This document shows, in pieces, positions 39,526-47,388 of a stretch of DNA of 47,388 bases. Source of the stretch: Pseudonocardiaceae bacterium (lineage in GTDB: Bacteria; Actinomycetota; Actinomycetes; Mycobacteriales; Pseudonocardiaceae); the NCBI GenBank assembly GCA_009377865.1, contig WHTH01000032.1:1-47388 (forward strand). Reading direction: 5' to 3'. How positions within the stretch are numbered: position 1 is the stretch's first letter; each line of letters begins with the position of its first letter. The notes below the pieces were generated by a model. The model was not told the origin of the DNA and ran no database searches. It saw only the letters and a list, made by a program, of their open reading frames with translations. The position numbers and the translations under genes were made by a program.

Positions 39526-40134
39526 ATGGTCGAGCTCGTTCGTGGTGCGCTGGCAACCCCGTGGGGGTATTTCGGGCTGTTCGTGTTCGCGATGGTCGAC
39601 GCGTTCTTCCCGGTGGTGCCGAGCGAGAGCCTGATGATCACCGCCGGTGTCTTCGCCGCCACCGGTCAGCCGGCACTGCTGTCCGTCATCGTGGCCTCGG
39701 CGTTCGGCGCGTTCGTGGGTGATCACATCTCCTACGCGCTGGGCCGGGGTGCCGGCGGACGGCTGGGGGCGCGGATGGTGGGTACGGCGCGGCGGCGTGC
39801 GGCCTTCGACTGGGCCGCCGCGGCGCTGGCCGAGCGCGGCGGGCTGATCCTCGTCGTCGCGCGCTACATCCCGGGCGGCCGGACGGCTGCGACGATCACC
39901 GCAGGGGCGGTGGGCTACCCGCTGCGCCGCTTCTCGGCCTTCGCCGGCCTCGCGGCCGCCACGTGGGCGACCTACTCCGCGCTGATCGGCTACCTGGGCG
40001 GAATGGCCTTCGAGAACGATCCGGTCAAGGGCCTGCTGGCCGGCCTCGGCCTCGCGCTGGCGATCACGGTGGCCGTAGAGGTGACACGGCACCTGCTCCG
40101 GCGCCACGCCCGTCGCGAGCACGCCCCGGTGTGA
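39526..40134 (+). CDS. DedA/SNARE-associated family membrane protein
   Basis: 202-aa integral membrane protein. The DedA/VTT signature is FFPVVPSESLMITAGVFA and the second conserved block is RYIPGGRTAATITAGAVG. Four to six hydrophobic segments follow. DedA proteins affect membrane lipid flipping and cell envelope homeostasis. ATG 39526 has GGGGAGA at suitable spacing. Its stop abuts the convergent response regulator stop. Confidence 0.92.
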   Translation: MVELVRGALATPWGYFGLFVFAMVDAFFPVVPSESLMITAGVFAATGQPALLSVIVASAFGAFVGDHISYALGRGAGGRLGARMVGTARRRAAFDWAAAALAERGGLILVVARYIPGGRTAATITAGAVGYPLRRFSAFAGLAAATWATYSALIGYLGGMAFENDPVKGLLAGLGLALAITVAVEVTRHLLRRHARREHAPV

Positions 40135-40787
40135 TCAGCCCGCGACGAGCCCGGCCTCGTGGGCGACGATGGCGGCCTGCACCCGGTTGCGCACGTCGAG
40201 GCGGACCAGAATGGTGCTGACGTGGCTCTTGACCTGCCCTCGACGACGTGCAGCCGGCGGGCGATCTCCGCATTGGACAGGCCCGCTCCGAGCAGCGCGA
40301 GGACGTCGCGCTCGCGGTCGGTGAGCTCGCCGGCGCGGCTGCGGGCCGTGGCGCCCCGCGACATCCGGCCGTCGCCGAGCTCGCTGATCACCCGCGCGGC
40401 CACCTTCGGCGACAGGTACGCCCCGCCGTCGGCCACCGCTCGCACGCCGGCGAGCAGCTCCCGGGGATCACCGGTCTTGAGCAGGAAGCCGCTCGCCCCG
40501 CCGCCCAGCGCCCTGGCGATGTACTCGTCCTCGGAGAAGGTGGTCAGCACGACCACGGCGGTTGCCGGGACGAGACGGCGGATCTCCTCGGTGGCGGCGA
40601 GCCCGTCGAGCCTGGGCATCCGGATGTCGAGCAGCGCGACGTCGGGCCGGTGGCGGCGTACCAGTTCGACGGCCTCGTGACCGTCCGCGGCCTCGGCCAC
40701 CACCTCCACGTCGGGGTCGGCGGCGAGAATCGCCCGCACCCCGGCACGGATCACGGCCTCGTCGTCTGCCAGTACCACGCTGATCAT
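40135..40787 (-). pseudogene. NarL/FixJ-type response regulator with late single-base frameshift
   Basis: The receiver domain is complete: VVLADDEAVIRAGVRAI, phospho-Asp in VALLDIRMPRLDG, and Thr/Lys in VVLTTFSED and FLLKTGDP. The LuxR-type HTH begins normally, GELTDRERDVLALLGAGLSN and AEIARRLHVVEG. At about 40243 one base is missing (GGCAGGTC where GGCACGGTC is expected), after which the frame should resume as VKSHVSTILVRLDVRNRV to GLVAG and a stop at 40135. The sequence past the break is perfectly preserved, so sequence error or very recent mutation is likely. Its ATG overlaps the kinase stop by 4 bases. Confidence 0.82.
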
Positions 40788-42400
40788 CCGACGTTCTCCC
40801 CGGCCCGTGTCGGGACGACATGCTTGGCGGTCAACTGCCCCCCACTGAAGCACAGCCGGTAGGCGTCGAACCGGGCCGGGAACACGTCGGCCGTCGAGCG
40901 GTAGAACAAGCAGTTGGACCCGGGAGGTGGGGGCGGCCCGGCCGTCGCGTCCGGCGGGTCGATCATCTCCAGCGGCGGCAGTACCGGTGCGACGTCGGAG
41001 CGCTCGGCACCGAGCCGCAGGCCGGCATAAGTGACCGGGTCCAGCACCGAGGACTGCGCGGTGTAGGCGTAGTAGGCCAGCGATGCCGCGACCAGCGTCG
41101 TGCCGAGACCGACAGGCACCGCGATCGCCGTCACGAGCCGGCTGCGCAGCAGCCGGCGGGCGTCTTCGAGGTGCCGCGCCGATTCCGACGGCGCAGCGGG
41201 GACGTCGCGTACCGCGTCCGCGCCGTGTGGCAGCCGGGCGACCACCTCGAACCCCTCCTCGAACCCCTCCTCGGACCGGCTGCCACTCGGGCCTGCCTGC
41301 AACGCGCCGCCCACCAGCCGGACCCGTTCCCGCAGCCCGATCAGGCCCCGGTGGCCGCCGGCCTGGTCCGGCTGCGCTCCTGCGGGAGGGGGCTCGTTGA
41401 CGACGGCGACGACGGTCTCGTCGCGGCGGTGGATCAACCGCACCGCGACCGCCGCTCCCGGAGCGTGCTTGGCGGCGTTGGTCAGCGCCTCCTGGACCAC
41501 GCGATGCGCTGCCCGGTCGACCATCGGTGTGGCGACGACCGGCTCCCCATCGCGGCGCAGCTCGACGGCCATGCCCGAAGCCCTCGCCCGCTCGACGAGG
41601 TCGGCGACGCCCTCCCCGGCCGGTTGTCTCGGAGCCGAGCCGGTCCCTTCGCGGAGCACCCCGATGATGTCGTGCAGCCGGTCGGCCGCGGTGGCGGTGG
41701 CCTGCCGCAGCTGTCCGGCGGCGTGCCGTGATGGCTCGTCGAGGCCGGGTGCCAGCTCCAGCGCACCGGCACGGAGCGCGACGAGGCTCAGCTCGTGACC
41801 CAGCGAGTCGTGCATGTCCTGCGCGATCCGGGTCCGCTCTCGTAACCGCTCCTGCTCGGCGACGATCCGCTGCTCGCGCTCGAGCTGCTCGGCGCGCTGC
41901 CACCCGGCGCGGCTCAGCTCGGCCTGCTGGTGACGGACCCGACCGGCCAGCCAGGGGATGACGCCTGCCAGCAACACCGCCATGACCAGGTAGAACCAGG
42001 TCAGCAATGCGGCCACGAGTCCCGAGGCGCCGCCGGTGACGCCACCCAGCACGACGGCCAGCGCCAGTCCGGCCAGCACGACCACCGTGAAGGAGATCAG
42101 CGCCAGGCGGGTATCGGCCAGCCGGCGGCCCGCGAGATAGCTCACCACGAACAGGGCGACGATGTAGGCCAGCGGGAACGGCCCGGGTTCGACGACCAGG
42201 TCCAGCGCGGTGAGCAGGTTCAAGATGCCGACCGAGAACAGCGCCAGCAGCGGTCTGGGGCGGCTGACGGCCACCGCCGCGGCCAGCACCAGCACCGCGA
42301 CGAGGACCTTCCACCAGGCGGCGCCGGCCTGATCCTGGGCCATCCGCTCCAGCAGCACGACGAGGACGAGCGCCATCCACAGCAGAACATCTCTCGTCAC
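40784..42400 (-). CDS. NarL-family sensor histidine kinase with C-terminal extension
   Basis: About 538 aa. Six or so N-terminal membrane helices (for example LAYIVALFVVSYLAGRRLAD) form the sensor. HisKA_3 carries the phospho-His in RIAQDMHDSLGHELSLVALR, and the ATP domain includes VVQEALTNAAKHAPG and HRGLIGLRERVRLVGGAL. After the catalytic domain come a further membrane helix (LVTAIAVPVGLGTTLVAASL) and about 90 mostly extracytoplasmic residues with one Cys pair, unusual for this family. A short in-protein repeat EEGFEEGFE reflects a tandem DNA repeat near 41250-41275. GTG 42400 is preferred over GTG 42424. Paired with the downstream response regulator. Confidence 0.9.
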   Translation of the reverse strand: MTRDVLLWMALVLVVLLERMAQDQAGAAWWKVLVAVLVLAAAVAVSRPRPLLALFSVGILNLLTALDLVVEPGPFPLAYIVALFVVSYLAGRRLADTRLALISFTVVVLAGLALAVVLGGVTGGASGLVAALLTWFYLVMAVLLAGVIPWLAGRVRHQQAELSRAGWQRAEQLEREQRIVAEQERLRERTRIAQDMHDSLGHELSLVALRAGALELAPGLDEPSRHAAGQLRQATATAADRLHDIIGVLREGTGSAPRQPAGEGVADLVERARASGMAVELRRDGEPVVATPMVDRAAHRVVQEALTNAAKHAPGAAVAVRLIHRRDETVVAVVNEPPPAGAQPDQAGGHRGLIGLRERVRLVGGALQAGPSGSRSEEGFEEGFEVVARLPHGADAVRDVPAAPSESARHLEDARRLLRSRLVTAIAVPVGLGTTLVAASLAYYAYTAQSSVLDPVTYAGLRLGAERSDVAPVLPPLEMIDPPDATAGPPPPPGSNCLFYRSTADVFPARFDAYRLCFSGGQLTAKHVVPTRAGENVG

Positions 42401-42490
42401 CGCGCCTCGCCCGGGCAGCCCCACAGGAGCGGACGCTACAACGAGTTCCGCGGTGCCAGTACTGCCGAAAGTCAGAGCGGCCGTCGGGTG

Positions 42491-43093
42491 TCACCTGCCG
42501 GATCGGAGCGCGTTGTCGACCAGCGCGGCTGCGGCGTCGCGGGCCGTCTGCGCCGCATCCCGATCGGCAGCGACGGAGTAGATCACGATGGCGCCCTCGT
42601 GCACCGCCAGCAACTGATTCGCGAGCTGCGCCGGAAGCGCCACCCCGACCTCGGCGGCCAGCGTCGCGAACAGGTCGCGCAGCCACTCCTTCTCGGCCAG
42701 CGCGACCTGGCGGCCGGGATGATCAGGGGCGACGAGCTCGGCAAGCGCATTGACGAACGCGCAGCCGCGCGGGTTGTCGGTGTCCATCCACTCCGACAGG
42801 CTGTCGAAGACCGCGAGCAACCGGTGCGTGGCGTCAGCGCCTGCCTGCTCGACGTGTTCGGTGACACGGGCACGAAAGCTCTCGTCCCGCGCGGCGAGGT
42901 ACGCCGCGATCAACGCGTCCTTGGAACCGAAGTGGTCGTAGAGGGTCTTCTTGGTGACCCCGGCTCCCGCAGCGATCGCCTCGACGCCCACGGCCTGCAG
43001 GCCGCGCTCGTAGAACAGCTCCGAGGCGACCTGCAGGATCCGACGCGCCGCGGGCGTCACGCGTCTCCCTGACGCCCCAGGTGCAGGCTTCAT
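42491..43093 (-). CDS. TetR-family regulator
   Basis: 200-aa regulator. The HTH (about 12-60) reads TPAARRILQVASELFYERGL, QAVGVEAIAAGAGVTKKTLY and DHFGSKDALIAAYL. The C-terminal ligand domain resembles the TetR_C_11/AcrR-like group (LFATLAAEVGVALPAQLANQ). ATG 43093 is the start; the longer frame upstream crosses the operator. Two mirror-image sites lie 30-80 bases upstream. The gene it controls, if different from itself, may have been the methyltransferase remnant beyond the operators. Confidence 0.92.
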   Translation of the reverse strand: MKPAPGASGRRVTPAARRILQVASELFYERGLQAVGVEAIAAGAGVTKKTLYDHFGSKDALIAAYLAARDESFRARVTEHVEQAGADATHRLLAVFDSLSEWMDTDNPRGCAFVNALAELVAPDHPGRQVALAEKEWLRDLFATLAAEVGVALPAQLANQLLAVHEGAIVIYSVAADRDAAQTARDAAAALVDNALRSGR

Positions 43094-43120
43094 CCGAACG
43101 GGTCCCTCGGCTTCGCTTGA

Positions 43121-43173
43121 AGTATACCTACCGGTATGGTTAGCATCGTTTGTAGCCATACCGGTGAGTATAC
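43121..43173. promoter_or_regulatory. Paired inverted operator sites upstream of tetR
   Basis: AGTATACCTACCGGTATGG (43121-43139) and CCATACCGGTGAGTATAC (43156-43173) are near-perfect reverse complements of each other, each holding the palindrome ACCGGT. Centres are about 35 bases apart. This fits two dimer sites for the adjacent TetR protein over its own promoter. Confidence 0.7.
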
Positions 43174-43199
43174 CCAGACATTGCCGGGTGGGAGAAAAG

Positions 43200-43592
43200 A
43201 GGAGGCGATCGGCGTGGCACACCTGATCCGGGCGCTGACCACATGGTTCGTGGAGTTGATGCGCGAGATGGATCGAGCTCAGGCCGTGATGCACGGCGAC
43301 GAGGAAGACGCTGTGCGGCGCCACAACGAGGGCGTCGAGAGCAGACTCGCAGACCGTAAGGCGACCGGCCTCGATGTGTGCGGCATTGCGCTTGGAGTTT
43401 CGACTGATCGCGACCGGCGAGCGGTCGACGGCCAACAGCCGCCCTGTGTCCAACCGCTCGCACACCAGCGCGGCAGCCACACCGGGCCCGCACCCGATCC
43501 AGGATGCGCTCGGCCGGGCCTGGATCGAGCACCTCCACCGCCCACCGCACCCGGTCGGGCACAGCCAATCGGTGCCCACGCGTCGATGACAT
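43200..43592 (-). pseudogene. SAM-dependent methyltransferase, frameshifted and truncated
   Basis: The start VPDRVRWAVEVLDPGPAERI is in one frame; after a shift near 43500 motif I continues as GCGPGVAAALVCERLDTGRL and motif II as LAVDRSPVAISRNSKRN, then FECALDAL-like RLTVCESALDALVVAPHS. Homology stops there, losing the C-terminal half. It belongs to the class I methyltransferases but subtype is not clear. Confidence 0.72.
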
Positions 43593-43824
43593 CTCCTACC
43601 AGCCCGGGTACGGGGCCGGGGCCCATGGCGGGGCGGATGCAATCGGCTCGATCACGTCTCCTCCGTGCGATCACCAGCACCGTAGCCGTAGCGACCGACA
43701 ACACACCCTCCAGGATGTGAGCGGGCTCGAGTCGCCATGGCGGGGCGAGCACCTCGCGCCCGGCGATCGATCGTTCGTGGACTCGCCTGACGGGTCGCTG
43801 CGAATGAGCCGGTGCCCAGGTCGG

Positions 43825-44478
43825 TTACTGCCCGAGCGAACCCGGCCCCAGGTAATCGGCGAGATCGACACTATCGGCGGGCACGTCGATCTGCGCTGCG
43901 GCCTGATTGAAGCCGGTGAACTCGGCGGCGATGGACATCCACGCATCGGGGCGCGCCGATCCCGTCATGGTGATCTCGACGCGGTGCAACCGCCCGGCAT
44001 CGTCGAAGGTAGTGCTGGCGCGCAGTGTCTGCCAGTCGGGACTCAGGCCCTGGGGCGTCAGATCGGCGGCACGATCTCGATCGAGCTCTGCTACGACATC
44101 GGGCCCGCTTACCGGTTCCGCCGACCGGCACCCTGCCCGGAGCACCTCGAGCGCCCAGCGTGGGTGCGCCGAGTCCCACTGCCCGGCCCGGCCGGCCTGG
44201 TGCGTCCACCGTCCGCCGGGGATGGCCTGGTATCTGACCGATCCGTCGAGCATCAGCGACGTGTAGTCGCTCGTCAGCGTGGCGCGGTCGCTGCCAAAGT
44301 CGACGACGCCGCGGCAGCGCGTCGACATCGCCGTCGGGACCGGCCCGTCGGCGGGCTCGGCGGGAAGGCTGTACTCGATGACGACATCGACGTCGGCGCT
44401 GCCTTCCGCCAGGGTGCGATCCACACCCGCGGTGATCCGCGAACATCCCGAGTCCGGCACCGTCTCCTCTGCTGCCAT
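43825..44478 (-). CDS. Hypothetical protein, possibly LppX/LprG-like
   Basis: 217-aa protein from ATG 44478. It contains alternating polar/hydrophobic strands such as RGVVDFGSDRATLTSDYTSL, VRYQAIPGGRWTHQA and LHRVEITMTGSARPDAWMSI, ending with DLADYLGPGSLGQ. The beta-rich pattern and the 'threshold' start resemble mycobacterial LppX/LprG lipid carriers, but there is no lipobox or signal peptide, so the likeness is weak. The codon pattern supports a real gene. Confidence 0.55.
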   Translation of the reverse strand: MAAEETVPDSGCSRITAGVDRTLAEGSADVDVVIEYSLPAEPADGPVPTAMSTRCRGVVDFGSDRATLTSDYTSLMLDGSVRYQAIPGGRWTHQAGRAGQWDSAHPRWALEVLRAGCRSAEPVSGPDVVAELDRDRAADLTPQGLSPDWQTLRASTTFDDAGRLHRVEITMTGSARPDAWMSIAAEFTGFNQAAAQIDVPADSVDLADYLGPGSLGQ

Positions 44479-44938
44479 ACGCCTGAGCGTAGGCCGCCAA
44501 CGTGAGCCCTCGACATTGGGCAGATCGCGGTCGTGCACCGCTCGACCCCCTTGGGGACATCGCGGACTCGATTTTCGATCCCGGAAAGCGCGGCGGGCTC
44601 CGCGTGGCTTCCTCTTCGACACGGTCGAATCCGACATCGCAGGTGTCGCGCCGGTGCCTCTTCGCAACGTCAGAAGTCACCGACCACTGCGATGTGGTCC
44701 GCCTGGTGTGGACCGGTGATTCGGCTGCCGACCAGGAGCGGTCGGCCGTCCGGCAGCCTTGTCAGGTCGCTGGCCAGGCCTTCGGGCGTGCCCCGGATGC
44801 CCGACGGCGGCGGCTGATTCTTGGGCGCCGGGCGCTGGGGGACGGTGGTCGGAGTCGAGTGCGGCACTCGCGGTCAGTACGGGACCCATCGCTGAACACC
44901 GTAGCCGCACTGGGTTGGTGAACGTACGACCAGGAGAA
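44479..44938. other. Stretch without a supportable gene
   Basis: A minus-strand frame at 44673-44867 reads GTPEGLASDLTRLPDGRPLL and VGSRITGPHQADHIAVVGDF, which has gene-like composition, but there is no good start and I do not recognise it. It may be another gene fragment. No repeats, tRNA or mobile element is seen here. Confidence 0.3.
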
Positions 44939-46015
44939 TCAGCGCTGAGCAACGGTAATCCGGCTCAGGCCGTTGCGCTCACCGCTGAGTTCTTCGAGCG
45001 AGAGGTGTGTCTTGCCGACCAGCGCTTTGCTGACATACCTGTCCAGCCCCGGCACGGCAGTCAGTGTCGCGGCGATCCTGCGCATCCAGAGTCGCGTCCT
45101 CGACGATGGCAGGAACCACTCGATGGCGCTGCGTCCGGCCTCCTGTTTCGCGGTCACCACCGGCTGCCACTGTGCCTGGTACCGAGCCAGGGCCTCGTCC
45201 ACCGAGCCGGCGCCGGCGAGCTGCTCGGCGAGGACGTACGCCCCGGCTACGGCCAGGGATGCTCCCTGACCGGTCACCAGCGACACGGCCTGGCAGGCAT
45301 CGCCCACCAACGTGACCCGTCCCCGGCTCCACTGCGGGACCTCGACCTGGGCGACCTGGTCGTAGTAGATCTCGTGGGAATCGGGCACTTCTCGAGCGCC
45401 TCGGGTACCACCCAGCCCAGCGACGAGTACGTGTCGCGCACGGTCGCCGCGACGTCATCGGGCAGTGTCGGGTCGGGACTGCGGTGCACGGTGAACACGG
45501 CCACCCGCCCGTCACGCAGCCCGTAGAAGCCCATCATCTTCCTGGTGGTATCGGTCAGGCAGAAGCTGTTGCCGAGCTGCTCGCGGACCGCCGGGTCATG
45601 GCAGGTGTACGCGGCGGTGTGCAGACCCAGGCAGCGCAGGAACCGCTGCTCGTCACCGAACACCGTGCGGCGGACCGTCGAGTGGATGCCGTCGGCCCCG
45701 ACCAGCAGGTCGGCGTCGAGCACCGATCCGTCCGTCAGGGTGACCCGCACCCGCTAGTCGGAGTTCTCGATGCCGGCGATGCTGCACCCGAACCGCATGT
45801 CGACGGTGTCGCCGACCTGCTCGCGAAGCGCCAGCTCCAGGTCCGGCCGCATGATGCTCAACAGTCGTCCGCCCAGCGCTCTCGCGAACTGGTCGTAGTT
45901 CAAGCCGGCGCGTCGACGTCCGGCGTGGTCGACGCTCTTCGCCCCCGTAATGTGGTATCCGAGCTCCTTCAGACGAGGCAGCACGCCCATCTTCTCGGCG
46001 GCCTCGTATCCGAGA
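44939..46015 (-). pseudogene. FAD-dependent monooxygenase (TetX/PHBH-like), broken
   Basis: Pieces in three contexts form one flavoprotein hydroxylase. N-terminal part: GYHITGAKSVDHAGRRRAGL, NYDQFARALGGRLLS and REQVGDTVDMRFGCSIAGIE. An in-frame TAG follows at about 45755, then VTLTDGSVLDADLLVGADGI with HSTVRRTVFG (the GADG/S motif). Near 45395 a frameshift leads to the C-terminal YDQVAQVEVPQWSRGRVTLV and GDACQAVSLVTGQGASLAVA (the second FAD motif, GDAC). The N-terminal GxGxxG domain is gone: sequence is fused near 46015 to a WYL regulator remnant. Three separate lesions make this certainly inactive. Confidence 0.8.
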
Positions 46016-46357
46016 CCGTGGCAGGACCTGCTCCAGCTTGCGCAGCGCGGCTTCCGCAGCGCCCGTGGCGCCGTCCACCTGGGCCAGCGAGGCGAACCGC
46101 AGCCCGACGACGGTGGCGACCGCCTCCTCGTCGGTGAGCAGCAGCGGCGGCATGGCTCGGCCGGCCACGAGCTGGTAGCTGCCGCCCGGCCCGCGTCTCG
46201 AGGACACGGGGTAGCCGGACTCCCGCAGCCGGTCGATGTCGCGGCGCACCGTGCGCGGCGAGGTGCCCAGCCGCGCGGCCAGCTCGGAGCCCTACCAGGT
46301 CCGGCCGTCCTGCAGCAGGGACAGCAGCTCCAGCACCCGTCGGCTCGGTTCATTCAT
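46016..46357 (-). pseudogene. WYL-domain (YafY-type) regulator, N-terminal remnant with stop
   Basis: From ATG 46357: RRVLELLSLLQDGRTW, then an in-frame TAG (46294-46292), then GSELAARLGTSPRTVRRDID and RLRESGYPVSSRRGPGGSYQ. This is the DeoR-like HTH and the start of the WYL fold: MPPLLLTDEEAVATVVGLRF with ASLAQVDGATGAAEAALRKL. It ends at LEQVLP, where it is joined in a different frame to the flavin monooxygenase. The C-terminal WYL domain is missing. It is divergent from the UvrA-like remnant. Confidence 0.78.
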
Positions 46358-46377
46358 CACATGACGACCCGACCGGG

Positions 46378-47128
46378 ATGTGTCCTCGCTGTAGCGGCAT
46401 CGGCCGGGTCGTCACCCCCAACACCGACGCGTTCCTCGACCTCGACCGGTCGCTCGAAGATGGCGCCATCCTGCTGCCAGGGTTCGGCAACGGCCAATAC
46501 TGGTACCGCCAGTACGCCGACATCGGTTCGTTCGATGCCACCACACCGGTCCGCGCCTGGTCGCCGGACGAGCGGGAGGCGCTGATCCACGGCGGTGAGG
46601 CCGCCGCCCGCCTCGGTCGGCGCATGCCCAAGGACTACGAGGGCCTGCTCGAGCGCTTCAACCGGATCTACATCCACACCGAGGACGAGATGTCCGAGCG
46701 AAAGCAGGCCGTGGTCGACCAGTTCACCACCTGTGTTGTCTGCCCGGACTGCGGAGGCGAGCGCCTCAACGAGACGGCGCGCTCGGTCCGGGTGGCCGGG
46801 CACACGATCACCGAGTGCGCGGCGATGGAGGTCGCCGACCTGATCCCGGTGCTCCGCGGCGTCGACGGCCCCGCCTCGACCCCCGTCGTGACGAGCCTCA
46901 TCGAGCGACTCGAAGCACTCGTCGGCATTGGACTGGGCTACCTCAATCTCGGCCGCGCCACCACCACGCTGTCGGGGGGCGAATCACAGCGGATCAAGAT
47001 GGTGTGCCACCTCGGCAGCAGCCTCACCGAGATGCTCTACGTCTTCGACGAGCCGTCGATCGGGCTGCACCCCCACGACGTCGAGCGCCTCACCGGGCTG
47101 TTGCGCCGGCTGCGCGACAAGGGCAAAA
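46378..47128 (+). pseudogene. UvrA-like ABC ATPase, central fragment
   Basis: Reads CPRCSGIGRVVTPNTDAFLD, then CVVCPDCGGERLNETARSVR with zinc Cys pairs, and the ABC signature region LGRATTTLSGGESQRIKMVC followed by the Walker B LYVFDEPSIGLHPHD. The sequence is UvrA-type (drug-resistance UvrA paralogue) but starts inside the zinc-finger domain and stops at LLRRLRDKGK, short of the Walker B/switch end and before the terminal ATPase half. The open frame continues to 47283 in unrelated sequence. Both ends are missing, so it is a remnant. Confidence 0.82.
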
Positions 47129-47139
47129 CGCCTCACACC

Positions 47140-47388
47140 CGAGCTTCGCACCCCGAGCCACGGCCGTGTCTGGCTGAGGGACAGATCGCCTGCACGTCAG
47201 AAGGCTGGTGGCTCATCGGGGTCGGGCGTTGGCGGCGGGGGTGCCGGTTCGGGCAACTCGTCGAACCCGCCGTCGCGCGATGATGATCCGGGCAAGCCCG
47301 CACCGCCGGAGAACAACACGCGCGACAAGGGTGGGCCGAAACGGTCGCGGGGTAAGCAGCCGGGGTCGCCGGGGACGCATCTGGCGTG
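47140..47388 (+). mobile_element. IS66-type transposase, 5' part cut by the window edge
   Basis: The frame reading GSGNSSNPPSRDDDPGKPAP and GGPKRSRGKQPGSPGTHLA carries the NSSNPPS and KQPGxPGxHLA signatures of IS66-type transposases (N-terminal zinc-finger/helical region). The catalytic domain lies beyond the window. No clear start codon is visible, and the upstream edge merges with the UvrA-like remnant, so the left end of the element cannot be placed. Confidence 0.7.

Noticed and set aside
39990-42686. 898-codon minus-strand frame over dedA, response regulator and kinase
   Set aside because: Only the receiver part is real (the response regulator). The rest reads the kinase and dedA in wrong frames.
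1-47388. CRISPR arrays and Cas genes
   Set aside because: No regularly spaced 25-40 base repeats with unique spacers and no Cas-like protein. The CGCGCG tracts have irregular spacing and short cores.

Overview
The window is about 70% G+C. It carries actinobacterial hallmarks: a resuscitation-promoting factor, a gamma-butyrolactone-receptor-type TetR protein, DUF1918, a WYL regulator, GTG/TTG starts, GTGA/ATGA stop-start overlaps and probable leaderless promoters. The gene content suggests a member of the Pseudonocardiaceae or a close relative. This is inferred from content, not from a database match.

Layout. 1-2.5 kb: tRNA-Glu, an ScbR-like autoregulator with a possible ARE-type operator, and small actinobacterial proteins. 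2.5-7.2 kb: an IclR regulator tail-to-tail with an alcohol dehydrogenase / amidohydrolase-2 / DUF59 operon of the kind that normally accompanies propane-type diiron monooxygenases (no monooxygenase here), then a double DUF427 protein. 7.2-10.6 kb: the most striking locus, a selenoneine-type cluster. A selD (senC-like) gene with an in-frame UGA at the catalytic Cys/Sec position is divergent from translationally coupled senA (EgtB-like) and senB (selenosugar synthase-like). SelD would supply selenophosphate, SenB would make a selenosugar, and SenA would join the selenium to trimethylhistidine. 10.6-13.1 kb: a graveyard of broken genes (aldo/keto reductase, DUF2235, acetolactate synthase, DUF3800, HNH nuclease). 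13.3-14.5 kb: an XRE-type regulator. 14.6-19.3 kb: a same-strand, partly broken operon with two methyltransferases, a second-type TrpRS, a 47-codon CxxC ORF, a PhyH dioxygenase and a truncated PEP-utilizing enzyme, resembling a decayed biosynthetic cluster. 19.3-23 kb: SHOCT protein, an NYN-Uma2 chimera, class I LysRS beside tRNA-Lys.

23-33.9 kb is mostly intact housekeeping: Rpf with a structured leader, lysophospholipase, lytic transglycosylase, CorA, DUF1918, a helicase-associated protein, VapBC, a zinc-ribbon protein, a second XRE regulator, a lipoprotein, and phoU behind a PHO-box-like repeat. 33.9-43.1 kb: a broken DAO oxidoreductase, EamA exporter, FMN reductase-YceI operon facing a TetR gene across three matching operator palindromes, a class V aminotransferase, an AraC remnant, DedA, a NarL-type two-component system (regulator frameshifted), and another TetR gene with paired operators. 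43.2-47.4 kb is again decayed: methyltransferase, FAD monooxygenase fused to a WYL regulator remnant, a UvrA-like remnant, and the start of an IS66-type transposase at the edge.

Many of the broken genes differ from intact family members by a single base. Either this region is truly decaying or the assembly carries indel errors, and read-level checking would decide. Family assignments come from recognising motifs by eye; no search was run.
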